This document shows positions 10,627 to 23,043 of a DNA stretch of 64,000 bases, in pieces. Source of the DNA: Absidia repens (lineage: Eukaryota; Mucoromycota; Mucoromycetes; Mucorales; Cunninghamellaceae); contig MCGE01000007.1 in assembly GCA_002105175.1 (NCBI GenBank), forward strand, positions 806,001-870,000. Reading direction: 5' to 3'. Every line of letters starts with the position of its first letter. Within the stretch, counting starts at the first letter, position 1. A program made the position numbers and the translations under genes. Below the pieces are notes generated by a model. That model did not search any database, was not told where the DNA came from, and worked only from the letters and a program-made list of their open reading frames with translations.

Positions 10627-13600
10627 CTATTGACGACGCGAAGGAGGCGAGCCCATATACTGACCAGGTCCCATAAATTGTTGTTGTTGTTGCTGGGGAG
10701 GGGGAGGATGCTGTTGCCACTGCTGCTGTTGTTGAGGAAGAGGCGGTGTTTGTTTGGGTAGAGGAGCCGGTGATGCGCCAGGGGTGAATGTAGGATAATA
10801 GCCAGAACCCGATTTGATAGGAGCTTCTTTAGAGGGATCAAAGTAGTGCATCGGCCCAGTGCTGCTATTACCAGAGACATCAGAATGCGTGTCATCATCA
10901 ACCAATAAACCGCCATTGCCACCGCTGACACCCATTTCCCTGATTTGTCGTTCCTTGCGTTCACGACGTTTGTTGGCACGGATTCGTTTGCGTTCATAAT
11001 CTTCCCATCGCTTGAGTGGAATCTTCGAGGGATCGAATTGTCCTTCAGCCTTAGAATGATCATCACCCTTGGTTTCACCTTCGACCTTACGTGTTTCACC
11101 CCACGAAAAGTCATCGAAATGCCAAAAGGAGTACACAGGGAGCACGAAATTCCAAACAGGAAGCGCCAGAAGATAGACACCCATCCACATCAAATATACC
11201 CATTTTCGTGTTGTGATCAAAATCAAAAATGCCGGCGAAAATAGCACAATAATAAGCAAAATCAGCGGCACAGCAGTTGAAAAGTCGGTGATCTGGGTCC
11301 TTGCCATGTTGATAATTAGCACCACAGTCAATACAATAGCTACGGGAAGTGTCAACGTTCCAACCAAATCCATCATCACCACAAACTGCATCGAGAAGCA
11401 AAAAGTACCACAGAGATTGCGTACCAGTACCAGTTCAAACAGGTTGTGAATGGTCGAGTTGATCCAGCGTCGGCGTTGTGATAAAAGCACCTTGAATTCA
11501 TCAGGCACAATGGTTTTACAGATCTACCATATCAAATAAAGTCGAGTGAGTATTTGGTTGTCCCTTGTCCGTTTGTATTCTATTTATTTATTTATTTGTT
11601 GTGGGCAGGACGAAATGACTTACAGCTTGAGGGGTAAACACCATTTTACGGAAGGGGAAATTACGAAGCATGAGCGTTGTCAAAAACCGATCTTCACCAA
11701 GCAAAAGCAAATTCTTTTGATGTAATGTATCAATAGTATTGGAGGAATATTCTTGCACAATTTCAGGTTTGGTAATAATCGGAATCCAATCACCATCGCC
11801 TTTACGTGCCTTGAGTCGATACATCGAAAAACAACCAGGAAGACATGTCACACCACCAAACACCGCTTCAAAACCTTTTGCCATATGATGGGAAATAAAG
11901 TATTCATACACTTGAATCGCTGTCACCCATGAGTCCCGTTTGTTAGCAATCTTGGTTTCACCACACAAGCCCATAATCAAATTGTCATTCACCATGCAGT
12001 TGACCAGCACCCGGAGTGATGTATCATAAACTTTAGTATCAGCATCCACCTAGTAAAATAAAAAATAATAATAAAAAAAAAACAGCGAAAAAACAACGGT
12101 ATTAGGTTCCCTGTATGGTGCATTCAAAGCTGTCCTTCCTTGTCGATCCTCATTTTCTTCTTACCATGAGCACCACTTCGTAAAGATCAGGTGTCACGCC
12201 AGTGATATATTTGATTTTCTGAAACAATTCGTAATCCAATGGAGTCATACGGTCGTTGTAAGTGACACGACTGAAAAAGTTCATCAAAATAAGTTGCGAG
12301 TCTCGTTTACCACGATTGCCTGGTTTGGGTTTGCCTTGTTCTGCAGGTGAGCCACATTTGACAATGAGAATCAGAGGTACCTTGTGACCTTTGCAAACTA
12401 ACATAGATAAAAAAAAAAAATCCGTTAAAAATCACGTCGTGGCTTTTTTTTTTTTTCTTGGTGGTTGGGGGGGAATAATTACCATAATGACCAGCATAAA
12501 CCTTTGCCATATTGTATTGTTTTTCACCAATGGCCACAGCAAGGTAAGATTTCGGTTCGGGGTTACGCATTTCAGGATTGTCAAATGTAACGAGTTCCAA
12601 ACACATATCAGGAGTCGACATTGTTTCACCATGACCAGTAATTACACCATCAGCCACCAGGAACAAGAGTTTGCGGTCGTCGGGGTAGATTGTTGAGGAG
12701 AGCGATTCGACCGTGGCACGAATTCCTTCGGTGTTTTCTGAGTAACAAGTGATCAGCATAATGGTGTACAAATCATTTCCAATTTCCGTGCGAATGTTAG
12801 TTGAGCCAGCGCCGCCAGTAAGAGGTGTATTGATGTCGGCCATTTCCATCGCTTGCTGATTTGAAAACATGTTACCACCACGTCCGGCAGCAGCACCAGC
12901 AGCCACAGCACCAGCGCCAGCGGCTCCAAGTCCGTTGTTGTTATAGAGGGGCGAGTTGACATCGGGTGGGGTCTGGGATAATTTGCGGGAGAGGAACCAC
13001 GAAAAAATGAGAGCCATGAGGAAACGGGCCAGGACCAAAGAGACTACAATCAGAAGGGAGCAATAAAGTACAATAGCAGCCATGAAACACCCTGTGGTAT
13101 CTTTGCCAATCGCGCCAGCGCGGTATTTTTCCAGTAAACAAGGGATCGATGCCTGCAGGGCTGATTTGCGGTAAAAGAGTTTGGTAGCATCACGGCCACC
13201 TCGAGAGAATGTTTGGTTGAGTACCGAACGAATTGCGCCATCCAGTTCATCGTTTGCCAATGCCGTCTTGTGTTGTGTCATATAAGGATCCATGTTGAGT
13301 ACATTGCCGTCAATTACAAAAAAGTGGGTCAAGTTGCTGCTAGCGAGTTGTTCCCAATCAAATCCGACTTGCCTGGAGGAATTGGTGACCCCGATTGTCT
13401 TCAAGGTGGCTTCGTTGAGCGGTCCCAAACTACAAGAGTTGCCAGAACAAGGGTTCAATTGCATAGCTGCGAATGATGCCGCGGTAGAATCACTAGGATT
13501 GCTGCATGATGCGAGATTTTGCCCATGTACAAAGTTGTTGGTGACATCAGTACCAGGAAGAAGGTTGTAAAAATTGACATTGCCAGACGGTTTGTACCCC

Positions 13601-14306
13601 GAAATGTTGAATTGCCATCCCTGAATCCCGACAAGCCCATCTAAGATATATATAAATAAATAATGACATGTGAGTTGAGTCCGGACAATAACTGTAACAT
13701 CTCCTTCCCGCACCTCTGCCATGATAATAACTAAAAAGCAAACTTACATGCGCCAGAGGTATCGTTATAAGAAGCAAAGTTTTTCATGTTATTCGAAGTA
13801 TCAGGAGGACAAAGGACAGTGGATAAACCAATGGTGATAAAGGCCACAAAACCACCCAAACACGCGATCAAGAAACACAAGGTCATTTTTTCACGCCATG
13901 CCTGTTGCATACTTTTATCAGATAATCCACATGCCTTGAGAAAAGGAGGTAAAGCCCAAAAAGTGACAATACGGGAAAAGAGTGTCCATGGTTCAAAGGT
14001 CGACGAGCTAGTTTGTGGTTTACCCGTCATCAATGGGGCTGGTTCTTGGTATCGGTCAGGTCGAATCAAGGTCCGCCCGCGTTGGATATCTTGACTGGCA
14101 TTATTGACGTTGCTATTGGCCCCCGCAATGATCCGCCGAGTAGGTGCACGCCCCAGTGTGGTAGGTCGTCGACCAATGGATGAGCTGTTGCCAGTGGTGT
14201 CGACATAATGAGATGATGGTGGTACTGGTCGTTGTGATTGTTGTTGATATGGGTTGTATCCGCCACCACCCCCGCCTATGTTGTCGTATCTTCCTGGTCC
14301 AGGCAT
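10627..14306 (-). CDS. CHS3: Chitin synthase, class IV (CHS3/ChsD type)
   Basis: Membrane GT2 enzyme that polymerises UDP-GlcNAc into chitin at the plasma membrane. Five exons: 14306-13748, 13640-12483, 12397-12165, 12049-11624 and 11523-10627, giving 1090 residues. N-terminal cytosolic Gly/Gln/Ser-rich part (1-105), then [20 protein letters not shown] and a TM segment at about 142-165; the lumenal domain ([18 protein letters not shown] onward) is typical of class IV. A second TM lies near 390-430. Catalytic residues are all present: VDADTKVY at 651-658, [10 protein letters not shown] with EDR at 769-771, and QRRRW at 808-812. A C-terminal TM cluster (about 815-930) is followed by a Lys/Arg-rich and Gln/Pro-rich cytosolic tail. 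There is no myosin motor, which excludes classes V and VII. The class assignment rests on the N-terminal layout and length. Confidence 0.95.
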
Positions 14307-17300
14307 TTTTGTTGTTCCTCTCTATGTGTATGCGTTATGAATGGATGATGTTCGGTTGTTGCTGATGCTGAGATGATAATAATGAGGCGGATGGTGAAAT
14401 AATATTGTTGTCGAAGCAAGTGCAATTCAAATCAAGATACAGGTACAAAATCAACCAGTCCAACCAAAAAAGAAAAAGGGTAGAAAAAAATGGAAAAAAG
14501 TAAAAGAAGAAGAAGATAGAGAGATGTAGCCCTTTTCTTTTCTTTATAACAAAGAAAAGAGAGATAGAGAGAAAGGGGGACGGAATAAAGAGAAGGGATA
14601 AAAAAAAGAGAAAAAAAAAAAAAAAAAAAACTATTTTTATCATAATAATGTGTGATCCAATAAACTCGGGGTTGTCACCCATTTTTAAAAACTCAGTTCA
14701 TGGCTTTGTCTATAACAAAGCCTCCTACTCCCGCACAATATACACACTAAGCATGTTGATGATGATATATATACATTATTATGCTCTTCAAGAAAAAGGT
14801 GGAGTTAACAGATTAATTAATGTTGTATATATTATGCCAAATGATGGTTCTAGATCCCATCAAAGACAGCAGTAGTATAAATGAATCCCCGACATAAAAA
14901 CAACCCAGAAGTAATAGGTATACACCTGCATGAACCCGACGCCTTTTGTACTATTCAATTATCATAGGTCGTCTTTTATTAACATCCATGTCTTATAAAA
15001 CTATCAAGAAATAAAGTACGTATAAATTAAACAATTTTGTAGTTGCAACAATGAAATCTTCCATTTCCTGTTGATTGAACCTGGTTATAAAAAAGTAAGG
15101 AGGTAAATGACTTATCAAGAGCACATTTGCCTTTCATGGAATAGAGAGTTGGAACTCACCGTTACACAGATACATATCCCTTTCCACTGGAGCATCACCC
15201 ACCATAGATTCCCCCACCCCTTGCAAGAATAATAATAATGATATTCTAAAAGTTGAAAAGGGGCAACATGTCAAAAAGTACGGGTATATGTCCATTTTAT
15301 AGAAAAAACAACGACGTCGAAACACTATTTTTGTTTTTAAGAAAAAACTACAACGTGATAACGGTTTTAAAATCAAAATACACATAGTATATAGCGTATA
15401 AATGAATTTCATTTCCCTTTTTCCCCATTTTGTAACCAGCGATCTTCTATTACACACACACGTTCTCCCCTAATCACGACTCCATGTTATATAAGTATTG
15501 CAGATCTCCTATAGGGACACTTCATTTTCAATATCATTTCAAGCAATAGATTTATTTCAAATATATAAATACGTCAAAGAAAAGTCATAATGGAATAAAT
15601 AGTAACGAAGAGTAAATAAGTGTAAATATAAAAATGATGATACAACAGTAACACTAAAAAAAGTTCACCAAGACCAATTCGGCTTAGTCCATTCACACAT
15701 CAAATCAAATCAAAAAGCCGAATCGTGGAATATGACTAGTATGGAATAAATATAAAAGACTGTGAGTTGGATCGATTTTTTTATTCAGATGACGATGTCG
15801 ACATGTTTACCTTGCTGGGGCTTGCCATTGTTTTCATCCAAATGATTTGCCAGTCAGATGATCTTGCTTTTTTTTTTTTTTTTTGGGTAACCCAGCCAAG
15901 CCAAGTTTCAGACCAAAGAATAAAGTAGATGATCCATCAGCCTTTATTTCTGACATCCAACCAAATAGTTCTGAAATCCATACACATGATCATCCTTCCG
16001 ACTGGTTCCAAACACGCCCACATCGTACCGATGACGCCGCCCACGTAGTTGGACTTCTCCCACCACAGAAGTCAATCCAAGAGCCAAGTCACACTTTCGA
16101 GTCCCATTCCAATGTTAAATAATGAATAAAATAACAACAAACACAAAACGGGTACACTGAAGATTCTATCATATCCAAATTCCATCCCATCAAAAGTATT
16201 GATACCAAAGGAGCCCTATGCCAGTCAAAACATAGCGAGACCCACCGACTGGACACGTTGCACCTACTCAGTAAAGGAAAAACTAGTGTTGGTCATTACC
16301 TTCAATGGACGCCTTTGGTACCAAGTGGTATTACCTTTTTCTTCTTCTTAGTGAGTTGAAATGAATGTAGCAAGTCCAAGGGTTATTTCGCTCGAAGATG
16401 AGAGTTGGGAATTAGTGTCAATGTCCATGGAAAAATACAGTAAAGAAAAGAACAAAGAAAAAAAAAACGAGAAACGTCGGCGACACAATTTAGTTCGTCC
16501 AATCAAATATTTCCCCTGAAAAAAAGATCGACCGTAACCTTATTGGCTAAAAAAATAGGAGCCCTCTGAACAGTTGACATTGAAAGCGATTCATTATCGT
16601 CCATGCGAGAAATGAATGAACTGCATTATTTTACATTACTTCCACAAAATGATGATGTCAAACGTGATGTGTCAGTTTTCAATACACCCTCTTTTTTTCA
16701 TCTATCTATTTGTGTGTCCTGCGTGAGTTGGCGGAGGTGGAAAATAACATCGTGGTTATGATACTGTTTATACTGTTTTAATATACAGTAAACTAGTAAT
16801 GTGTGATAAATACGCATGCACTTTATCATGTGCCCTTCATCCTTCTCATTTTTTATTTAGGGAGTCTTTCTCGAAAACGATAAAATAACCACTGTATAAT
16901 ACGATCAGTGAATTATTATCATGAGTATTTCTATTATTAGGGCATACGTACAAGCTTTATAATTTATGTTACTTTTATGCTTCTCCAAGATAAATAAATG
17001 GCGATATTCCTATTTGAGAAGAATACAAGAACAAGAGTGAGTGAGTAAGTCAATGGGAGAAAAAAAAAATATGCAGTTTGAATGCTTTTGTTGACAGTAA
17101 AGATATCCTTTTGTCGTGCAGCCTGGGATCATTAAGCTATGGCATTCCTGTTTAAGCTAGATCACTTTTTTTTTTTTTTGATCTTTTAAAATAAGACAAA
17201 TATTTTTATTTTATTTTATTCCATTTTATTTCATTTTACTACCTTCTCTATCTAAACGCTGTACTTTTTTTCAAATATATCCGTGCCGGATTCACGAAAT

Positions 17301-17315
17301 ATACATAAACAAAAA
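14307..17315. other. Long intergenic region between divergent chitin synthase and homeobox gene 1
   Basis: Near the chitin synthase start it is purine-rich on the + strand (a pyrimidine-rich leader on the coding strand), with an A tract at about 14611-14630. The rest is A/T-rich with a T tract near 15868-15885 and an imperfect inverted repeat around 16765-16797 (TTTATACTGTTTTA and its partner ATATACAGTAAAC). No gene, RNA gene or copy of the dispersed repeat was recognised. Confidence 0.5.
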
Positions 17316-18531
17316 ATGCAACGACAAACACCTACGCCCCATACTCGAAAGCGAACGCATTTGAAACCAAGCCAAGTTGCTGTCCTACAAGAATCGTTTG
17401 TCACCAATGCTCTACCGGATGCTACCAAGCGGAGTCGTCTTGCTCGAGCATTGGAAGTCAGTGAGCGTACGGTTCAGATTTGGTTCCAAAACCGCCGGGC
17501 CAAAGCGAGGAAATCTGAAGCCTACTCACTGGGTAAAGAAATGTCTTGTTTAGTGCCCAATGTTCGGACTGGATGGATCGAACCTCCTAAGCTCAATCAC
17601 AAGCCCAGCGCCACTTCGTCATCATCCCATCGATTTCGATCCGCTAGTTCAAGACCGAATGAAAAAAAATACAATCACCATTACAACACTTCACCTGATC
17701 GCGTACTTACAAGCAGAGCCTTATCGGAGGGTACCGATCGACCTCAAGGTAAAGATCACCAAAAAAAAAAAAAAAAAAAAAAAAAAACCAATTGACACTC
17801 CGATTTCCCCTTTTTCAGAAATCAAAAGCCCTCATCTCTCGATTCCTATTGACACATTACGCATTGGCTCTTGGGCTAGATTCATGTCCTTAACCCCAAC
17901 CAATAAGAGGGATCTTATCTGCTATTGTAATCTTTTGGAAAAAACGATGGTATGGCAAGTACAAGAAGGAGAAGCCAAATTCCGCATTGAGGTGAACTTG
18001 GATCAGATCAGTCAAATTCAAATTGGTCAAATACCGTCAAAACAGCAGATACCATCTTTATCCACATCCACCTCCTCCACGTCTACAGCCTCGTCGTCGT
18101 CTTCATCAACCACACCACCAGCCCCACCGTTAGCAGTAAACAGCGTCGGGCAATTACAAATTCATGTTGTTCATCCTCATCAGGTGCGTTTCAGTATGTG
18201 CCAAGCCAATGCAGAGGACTGGGTGCAATGTGCTGATTTTTCCGAAAATACGCAAGCAAGTGTAGAGCCAATGCATATTCTGCAAGGCAACTACGCTACA
18301 CTTAGGAATATCTTTATTGATATATCGACCAAGTTTCCAGAATTGGCCCAGAAGGTAATATTTACAACCCCAGAAACACTCGCCCAGATGCATGTGACCA
18401 AGACAATCTCACCACCGCCACCGCCACCACCATCATCTTCTGCTACAGTTCTTTCTTTTGATGACTATATGCAACTGATTCAACAGCAGCAACAGCATTA
18501 TTCACTATCTTCTCCTCCCATGTTTATGTAA
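17316..18531 (+). CDS. Fungal homeodomain transcription factor (Phx1-like), homeobox gene 1
   Basis: Two exons, 17316-17748 and 17819-18531, give 381 residues. The short intron contains a 27-A run. I chose the ATG at 17316; the longer upstream frame would start with GTG. The homeodomain spans about residues 7-66: RKRTHLKPSQVAVLQESF for helix 1 and TVQIWFQNRRAKARK for recognition helix 3, with the invariant WFQNRR. After a Ser/Asn-rich linker, a second conserved block (WARFMSLTPTNKRDLICYCN and following, about 165-300) resembles the domain found after the homeobox in fungal Phx1-type proteins. The C-terminus is Pro/Ser- and Gln-rich, as in activation domains. A nuclear DNA-binding regulator is well supported; its targets are not known from sequence. 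Confidence 0.88.
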
Positions 18532-18887
18532 TCTTGATGATTATAAACTATTACCCTGCCCTTTCGATTTTATACATATATCATTTTATTATATATTGTT
18601 ATCTATCATATTTAAATAAAGGAAAGGACTATCTATCTGACGACTAAAACAAATAGCAAACGAATAATATCAAATGTCATCCTATACGTGCTTTTCACCC
18701 TGACATCCAAATCCCAAGATTTCCCTCTTTTGATTTTTTTGAATCTCCGTAGTGGAGACTGCGTTTATAAATAAATCAAACATATATTATTTTTTCTGTC
18801 TTTTTTTGGGGGCTATTCTCTATTCTTTTTCTTCTGTGTCTAAATACGTTTTATTGCTATATCTGTAATATACATATATCCAACAGT
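18532..18887. other. Intergenic region
   Basis: A/T-rich spacer with AATAAA near 18614, a probable polyadenylation signal for homeobox gene 1, and a TATA-rich, pyrimidine-rich leader before the next gene. Nothing else seen. Confidence 0.45.
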
Positions 18888-21501
18888 ATGAATATTGACG
18901 AAATTTTTAAGGTAATTTATTGATACGTGTACAGGTTGGAAATGGATGTTACAATGATAATAGACCATGATTGGATTGCGGTATGAGCGAGGGAGGGAAC
19001 TCTCGACGCCATTGGGTTATTTATGCAATAGCAATAAAACTGACTGCTCATCTTTTTTTTTTCTTTTCCATTTATTGAAATGTCATTTAGATTCCCGCGA
19101 TTCCTAGCGGCCGCAACAAACGAAAAATGCCTGCTACGCCTGATGTTGATTTTCTAGACAAGTATCAGTCCAACCAACAACAACAATCTCAAGGCGGAGA
19201 CGACACTGCAGATGATATTAAAGGCAAACGACGCGCGGTGGATGTGGATGCTGCACCTATTGACGACAATGACTTTGCGGAAGCGGATGATCAATTTGTT
19301 TGGAACGACAATGATGAAGAAGGGCGCTTCTTTGGTGGAGGATTGACCGATGAGCAAAGCAAACTGTTGGAACTGGTGGATCAATTTGATCAGGATGATG
19401 ACGATAATGACCAGGTAAGAAGTCTCTCTGTCATACAAACACTCTAAATAGATGCATATATGCAAAGATAATTGATCTGATTTATTTCGGGGGGTTGGTT
19501 GGATTAGAACGATGGAATTACTGTCACTGCTGTCAAACGAATGATTCTCAAATTTGAGAAAGCCATCAACAAGAATCAAGAACTACGCATGCGATACAGT
19601 GATGATCCTACCAAGTTTATGGAATCCGAAGCTGATTTGGATGAAGAAATCAAGAATTTACTGGTACTGACGCAAGCGCCCCATCTTTATCCTGAATTAG
19701 TTCACCTGAATAGCATACCGTCCTTGATGTCTCTGTTAAGTCATGAAAATACCGATATCACGATCGATGCTATTGATTTGATTAGCGAATGGCTGGATGA
19801 AGACGTGACTGGTGCTGGTGTGGAAGAAGAAGACGATGATGAATCTGAGGCAGCTACTAAGGGTGTCAAAGTCCTGATGGATTCACTGGTAAGCTCAAAA
19901 ATACAAGAATAATAACAGTACTCTTACAAATGGAAACCTTAGCCCATTAATGCAATTCTTTTGATCCCTCTAGTTGGAGCATGAATTATTAGAATTATTG
20001 GTACAGAACTTGGACCGTTTAGATGAAAAGGAAGAATCCGATCGACAAGGCATCTTCAAGATTTTGGGTATCATGGAAAACTTACTCTCCTTGGATCCTT
20101 CCTTGGCAAAGCGGATGACGCTAGATACCCGTTTGGCACCTTGGTTATTGAAACGCATCCAATCCAAGGAATTTGACTCAAATCGTGGCTATGCTAGTGA
20201 AATTATCTCGATTCTTTTACAACAAGATCATGGTAAGATTTGTGTGAAAAAAAAAAGTGTGGTCCATGTTTTCCCCTACTCACCAGCCTCTTGTCTAATT
20301 ATTTTTATAGATGTCCGCCTCAAATTTTGTGAACTCGAAGCGATGGATATCCTACTACGTGTCTCTTCGGTAATAAAATCAAGAAGTCTGTGGACGGGGA
20401 CGTAGGGTAGTGTACAATGTATTAACCACACTTTTGAATATAGTCCTATAAAAGAAAAGATCCCCAAGAGGAAGATGAAGCCGAAATGCTGGAAAACTTT
20501 TTTAACGCCATGATATCGTTACTGAATGAAGAAAAAGCAAAATCTCTCTTTTTGGATGGAGAAGGGATTGAGCTGATGTTGATTATGTTGAAGTAAGTAC
20601 TTGAAAGGAATTCAGGATACAAAAGGAAACAAAACTCACAGTGGAATTCATATACGCTAGGGAAAGGACATTGGCAAGAATTCGTGCAGTGAAAGTTTTG
20701 AATTATGCCTTGGCGGGTGATAGTGAAATGGCGCGTGCGAACTGCTTCCGATTTGTGGACGCTACTGGACTTAAAGCTCTCTTCCCTTTATTTATGGGCA
20801 AGGTAAAAAAAAAAAAAAAAACAATAGATGGGGGCATTTAGACTTTGTGAACCTGTGTACGTGTGTCTGTGTGTGGAGACAAAAGGTCAGGTCATATTTT
20901 CTCACTGCTTTTTTTTCTCTTTTGCTTTTCTATTTTACGTTAGGGTAACAAGAAACTGAAAAAGGTGCACAAATCGTTTGTCGAAGCCGAGGACGAAGAA
21001 CATATTCTGTGTATCATATTATCGATGATGCGGCAATTCACCCGCGATGACATTCAACGCCTTCGCCTGATGCAGAAATTCACCCAAGACGACTATGAAA
21101 AGGTGGACCGCTTGGTGGAAATGAAGCAATACTACGAAGAACGGGATATACAAGTACGTGATGCTATTCAAAAGGAAATGCAGCAAGAAGAAGATTTAGA
21201 CGACATGATGGAAGAGGAATTCTACTTGCGTCGATTAGATGCTGGACTCTTTGTGCTGCAACGGGTGTGTTTAATCTTGGCGGCCCTTTGTGCGGAAGAT
21301 CAAGGCATAGCCGCTAAGGTGGATTTGCTACTAGGACGACTTGGACAAGAACGTGCTAGTCTCATGCCAATCATTGAAGAAGAAACCGCCGTTTTGGCTG
21401 ATTATGTCAGGTTACGTAAAATGGCCATGGGGATCCCACTGACAGCAATCAATGACAAGAATGGAAAGACTGATGATGATAATGGACAATTGGATCAATA
21501 A
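18888..21501 (+). CDS. CTNNBL1: Beta-catenin-like protein 1 (CTNNBL1), armadillo-type spliceosome-associated protein
   Basis: Eight exons: 18888-18911, 19091-19414, 19508-19888, 19974-20232, 20311-20369, 20444-20592, 20661-20802 and 20944-21501, giving 631 residues, longer than the ~560 of animal CTNNBL1 mainly through an acidic N-terminal extension. The 24-base first exon encodes MNIDEIFK. Diagnostic segments: FESEADLD-type ESEADLDEEIKNLLVL, APHLYPELVHLNSIPSLMSL, LVQNLDRLDEKEESDRQGIF, and EEFYLRRLDAGLFVLQRVCL near the C-terminus. The protein is an all-helical ARM/HEAT-like solenoid that binds CDC5L/Prp31-type NLS peptides in the Prp19 complex. It acts in the nucleus in pre-mRNA splicing. A basic NKRKMP-type NLS lies near residue 15-20. 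No truncation or frameshift. Confidence 0.93.
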
Positions 21502-21515
21502 TGAAATCACGATTC

Positions 21516-21546
<31 letters not shown>

Positions 21547-22224
21547 GTGGTGGTGTGGTAGTGGGGGGTAAGCAGTGTACATAGAAATTTTTAGTTTAGG
21601 ATTCCCTCCCTTTTTTTTTATCACTACTATCATTATTTTTATTTGGCTCGATTTTATTTTAGCTTTCGATATGTAGTCCATTTTTAGAACTTTGATTGTT
21701 TTTAATATTATCGACAAAATAAAAAAATATAATTATTATGGTCCTCCTTTTATACATTGTTGTCTTCCTGTTGTATGCCTCTTTTATTTGAAAGGCTTTT
21801 TTTTTCTCTGTCAAGTTGTCAGTATGATATTTTTTGTATTGTATGAAGCCTTTTTTGTATGCCTTTTTTTCAGCAATATTTTGCTGGACGAATCATTAAA
21901 ATATAGGTCTGGCTGTGCGAGTATTCGCTGCTATAGATAATTTTGCATTACTTTATAGGCTACATATGACTACTTGCCCCGCACTCTGAGGCCTACCAAC
22001 TAGTTGACAGTCCGAAGTCACTAGATATGAAAAGTGGCGGTATTCCCACTCGAGCAATTCAAATCCTGCCACCAACATAACCACCACTACACTGGACATA
22101 CTGTATATATTCAGTTTGTTATTTTTGTTTTTATTTTTATTATATAAAAAAAAAAAGAGTACCCCGAACTGTGAAAATCAAAGGCAACCCAATGGCCTAA
22201 TCGGGTCTAGCAGGAGAGACTAAC

Positions 22225-22772
22225 AGGAAATTCGGAGAATGGTCAACACAATTCTAAAGGGACATTTGTAAAATGGGATCTAAAATACTGTATAAGGAAG
22301 ACAAGATAAGAGAAAGATTAGAAATGGATAGCTTTATTGAAGCATAAGCAACTGTCAACACTAATCTGAAGGGGCAGATGTACAAAAGAATCTCTTGTAC
22401 AAGTCATGAGCAATACAAGCAGGTTATTTTTCATAGAAGCAGATATAAAAGTTATATATTTTATTTAAATATAGACACAAACTACGGATAAACTAACACT
22501 AAACTACACCAATGAAGGCTCCAAAAAGTCAGTTAATGGTGGTCCCAAATCTTCAATCCAAATTGAAAGGGTTTCCCATGCATCTCGTAATCCCTGAGCT
22601 GAAACCCTTTCTAAGCTAGCCCTGAGGCAAATCTAAGATCAACAAAACCTAAAGAAGTCAAATGGTGAAGATAAAAAAAAAAGAAAAGAAAAGAAAGAGC
22701 GATAAAAAAAAATGAAAAGGAAGAGAGTAAATAAATATTCACGTGTGCGGAATTTGAAATACTTTCTGTGAC
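22225..22772 (-). repeat. Dispersed repeat family, copy B
   Basis: Shares with the other copies, in the same order: GAGAATGGTCAACACAATTC near 22235, TTTATTGAAGCATAAGCAAC near 22335, the core GGGTTTCCCATGCATCTCG near 22570, GAAGTCAAATGGTGAAGA near 22652 and the end block CACGTGTGCGGAATTTGAAA near 22740-22759. Sense strand inferred as minus from AATAAA positions. It ends about 270 bp from the trehalase stop codon. Confidence 0.8.
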
Positions 22773-22867
22773 CTCAAGTGTGTACATGATATTTGCGTAT
22801 CATTTGTGATCGAAAACTGCAGTTCAGTTGAATATCACATTCGCTGATATACACATACAGAGTTACA

Positions 22868-22903
22868 AACATCCACAAATACACAAATACACAAATACAC
22901 AAA
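22868..22903. repeat. Short minisatellite, ~10-bp unit
   Basis: Three to four tandem copies of ACAAATACAC, in the probable 3' flank of the trehalase gene. Confidence 0.8.
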
Positions 22904-23043
22904 ATTTGATAATACAATAAAGGAGAGGTTGTAAAAATAAACTGCATTTTATTCATTCAACAATTCAACAATAATAAAGGATTCTATGTGTACAAATAAA
23001 TAACAAAATAATGCGGGCGAAGGAGAAGGAGAGGGAGGACATT

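Larger units (their letters stand above)
21502..23043. other. Intergenic region between convergent CTNNBL1 and trehalase, with a repeat
   Basis: Contains a T tract (about 21527-21545), repeat copy B, a short minisatellite and, at 22950-22960 on the minus strand, GAATAAAATG, a likely polyadenylation signal for the trehalase gene. No supportable gene. Confidence 0.5.

Noticed and set aside
15883..16122. 79-codon open frame after a T tract
   Set aside because: Starts at TTG, not ATG; composition is ordinary and no acceptor-linked exon with a family match was found.
22020..22085. tRNA-like 3' sequence (AATTCAAATCCTGCCACCA)
   Set aside because: The T-arm-like TTCAAATC and a CCACCA end caught the eye, but the T-stem does not pair and no acceptor or D arm is found at a suitable distance.
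22868..22903. Possible CRISPR-like or telomere-like repeat
   Set aside because: Only a few contiguous 10-bp units without spacers and not a fungal telomere motif; simple minisatellite.
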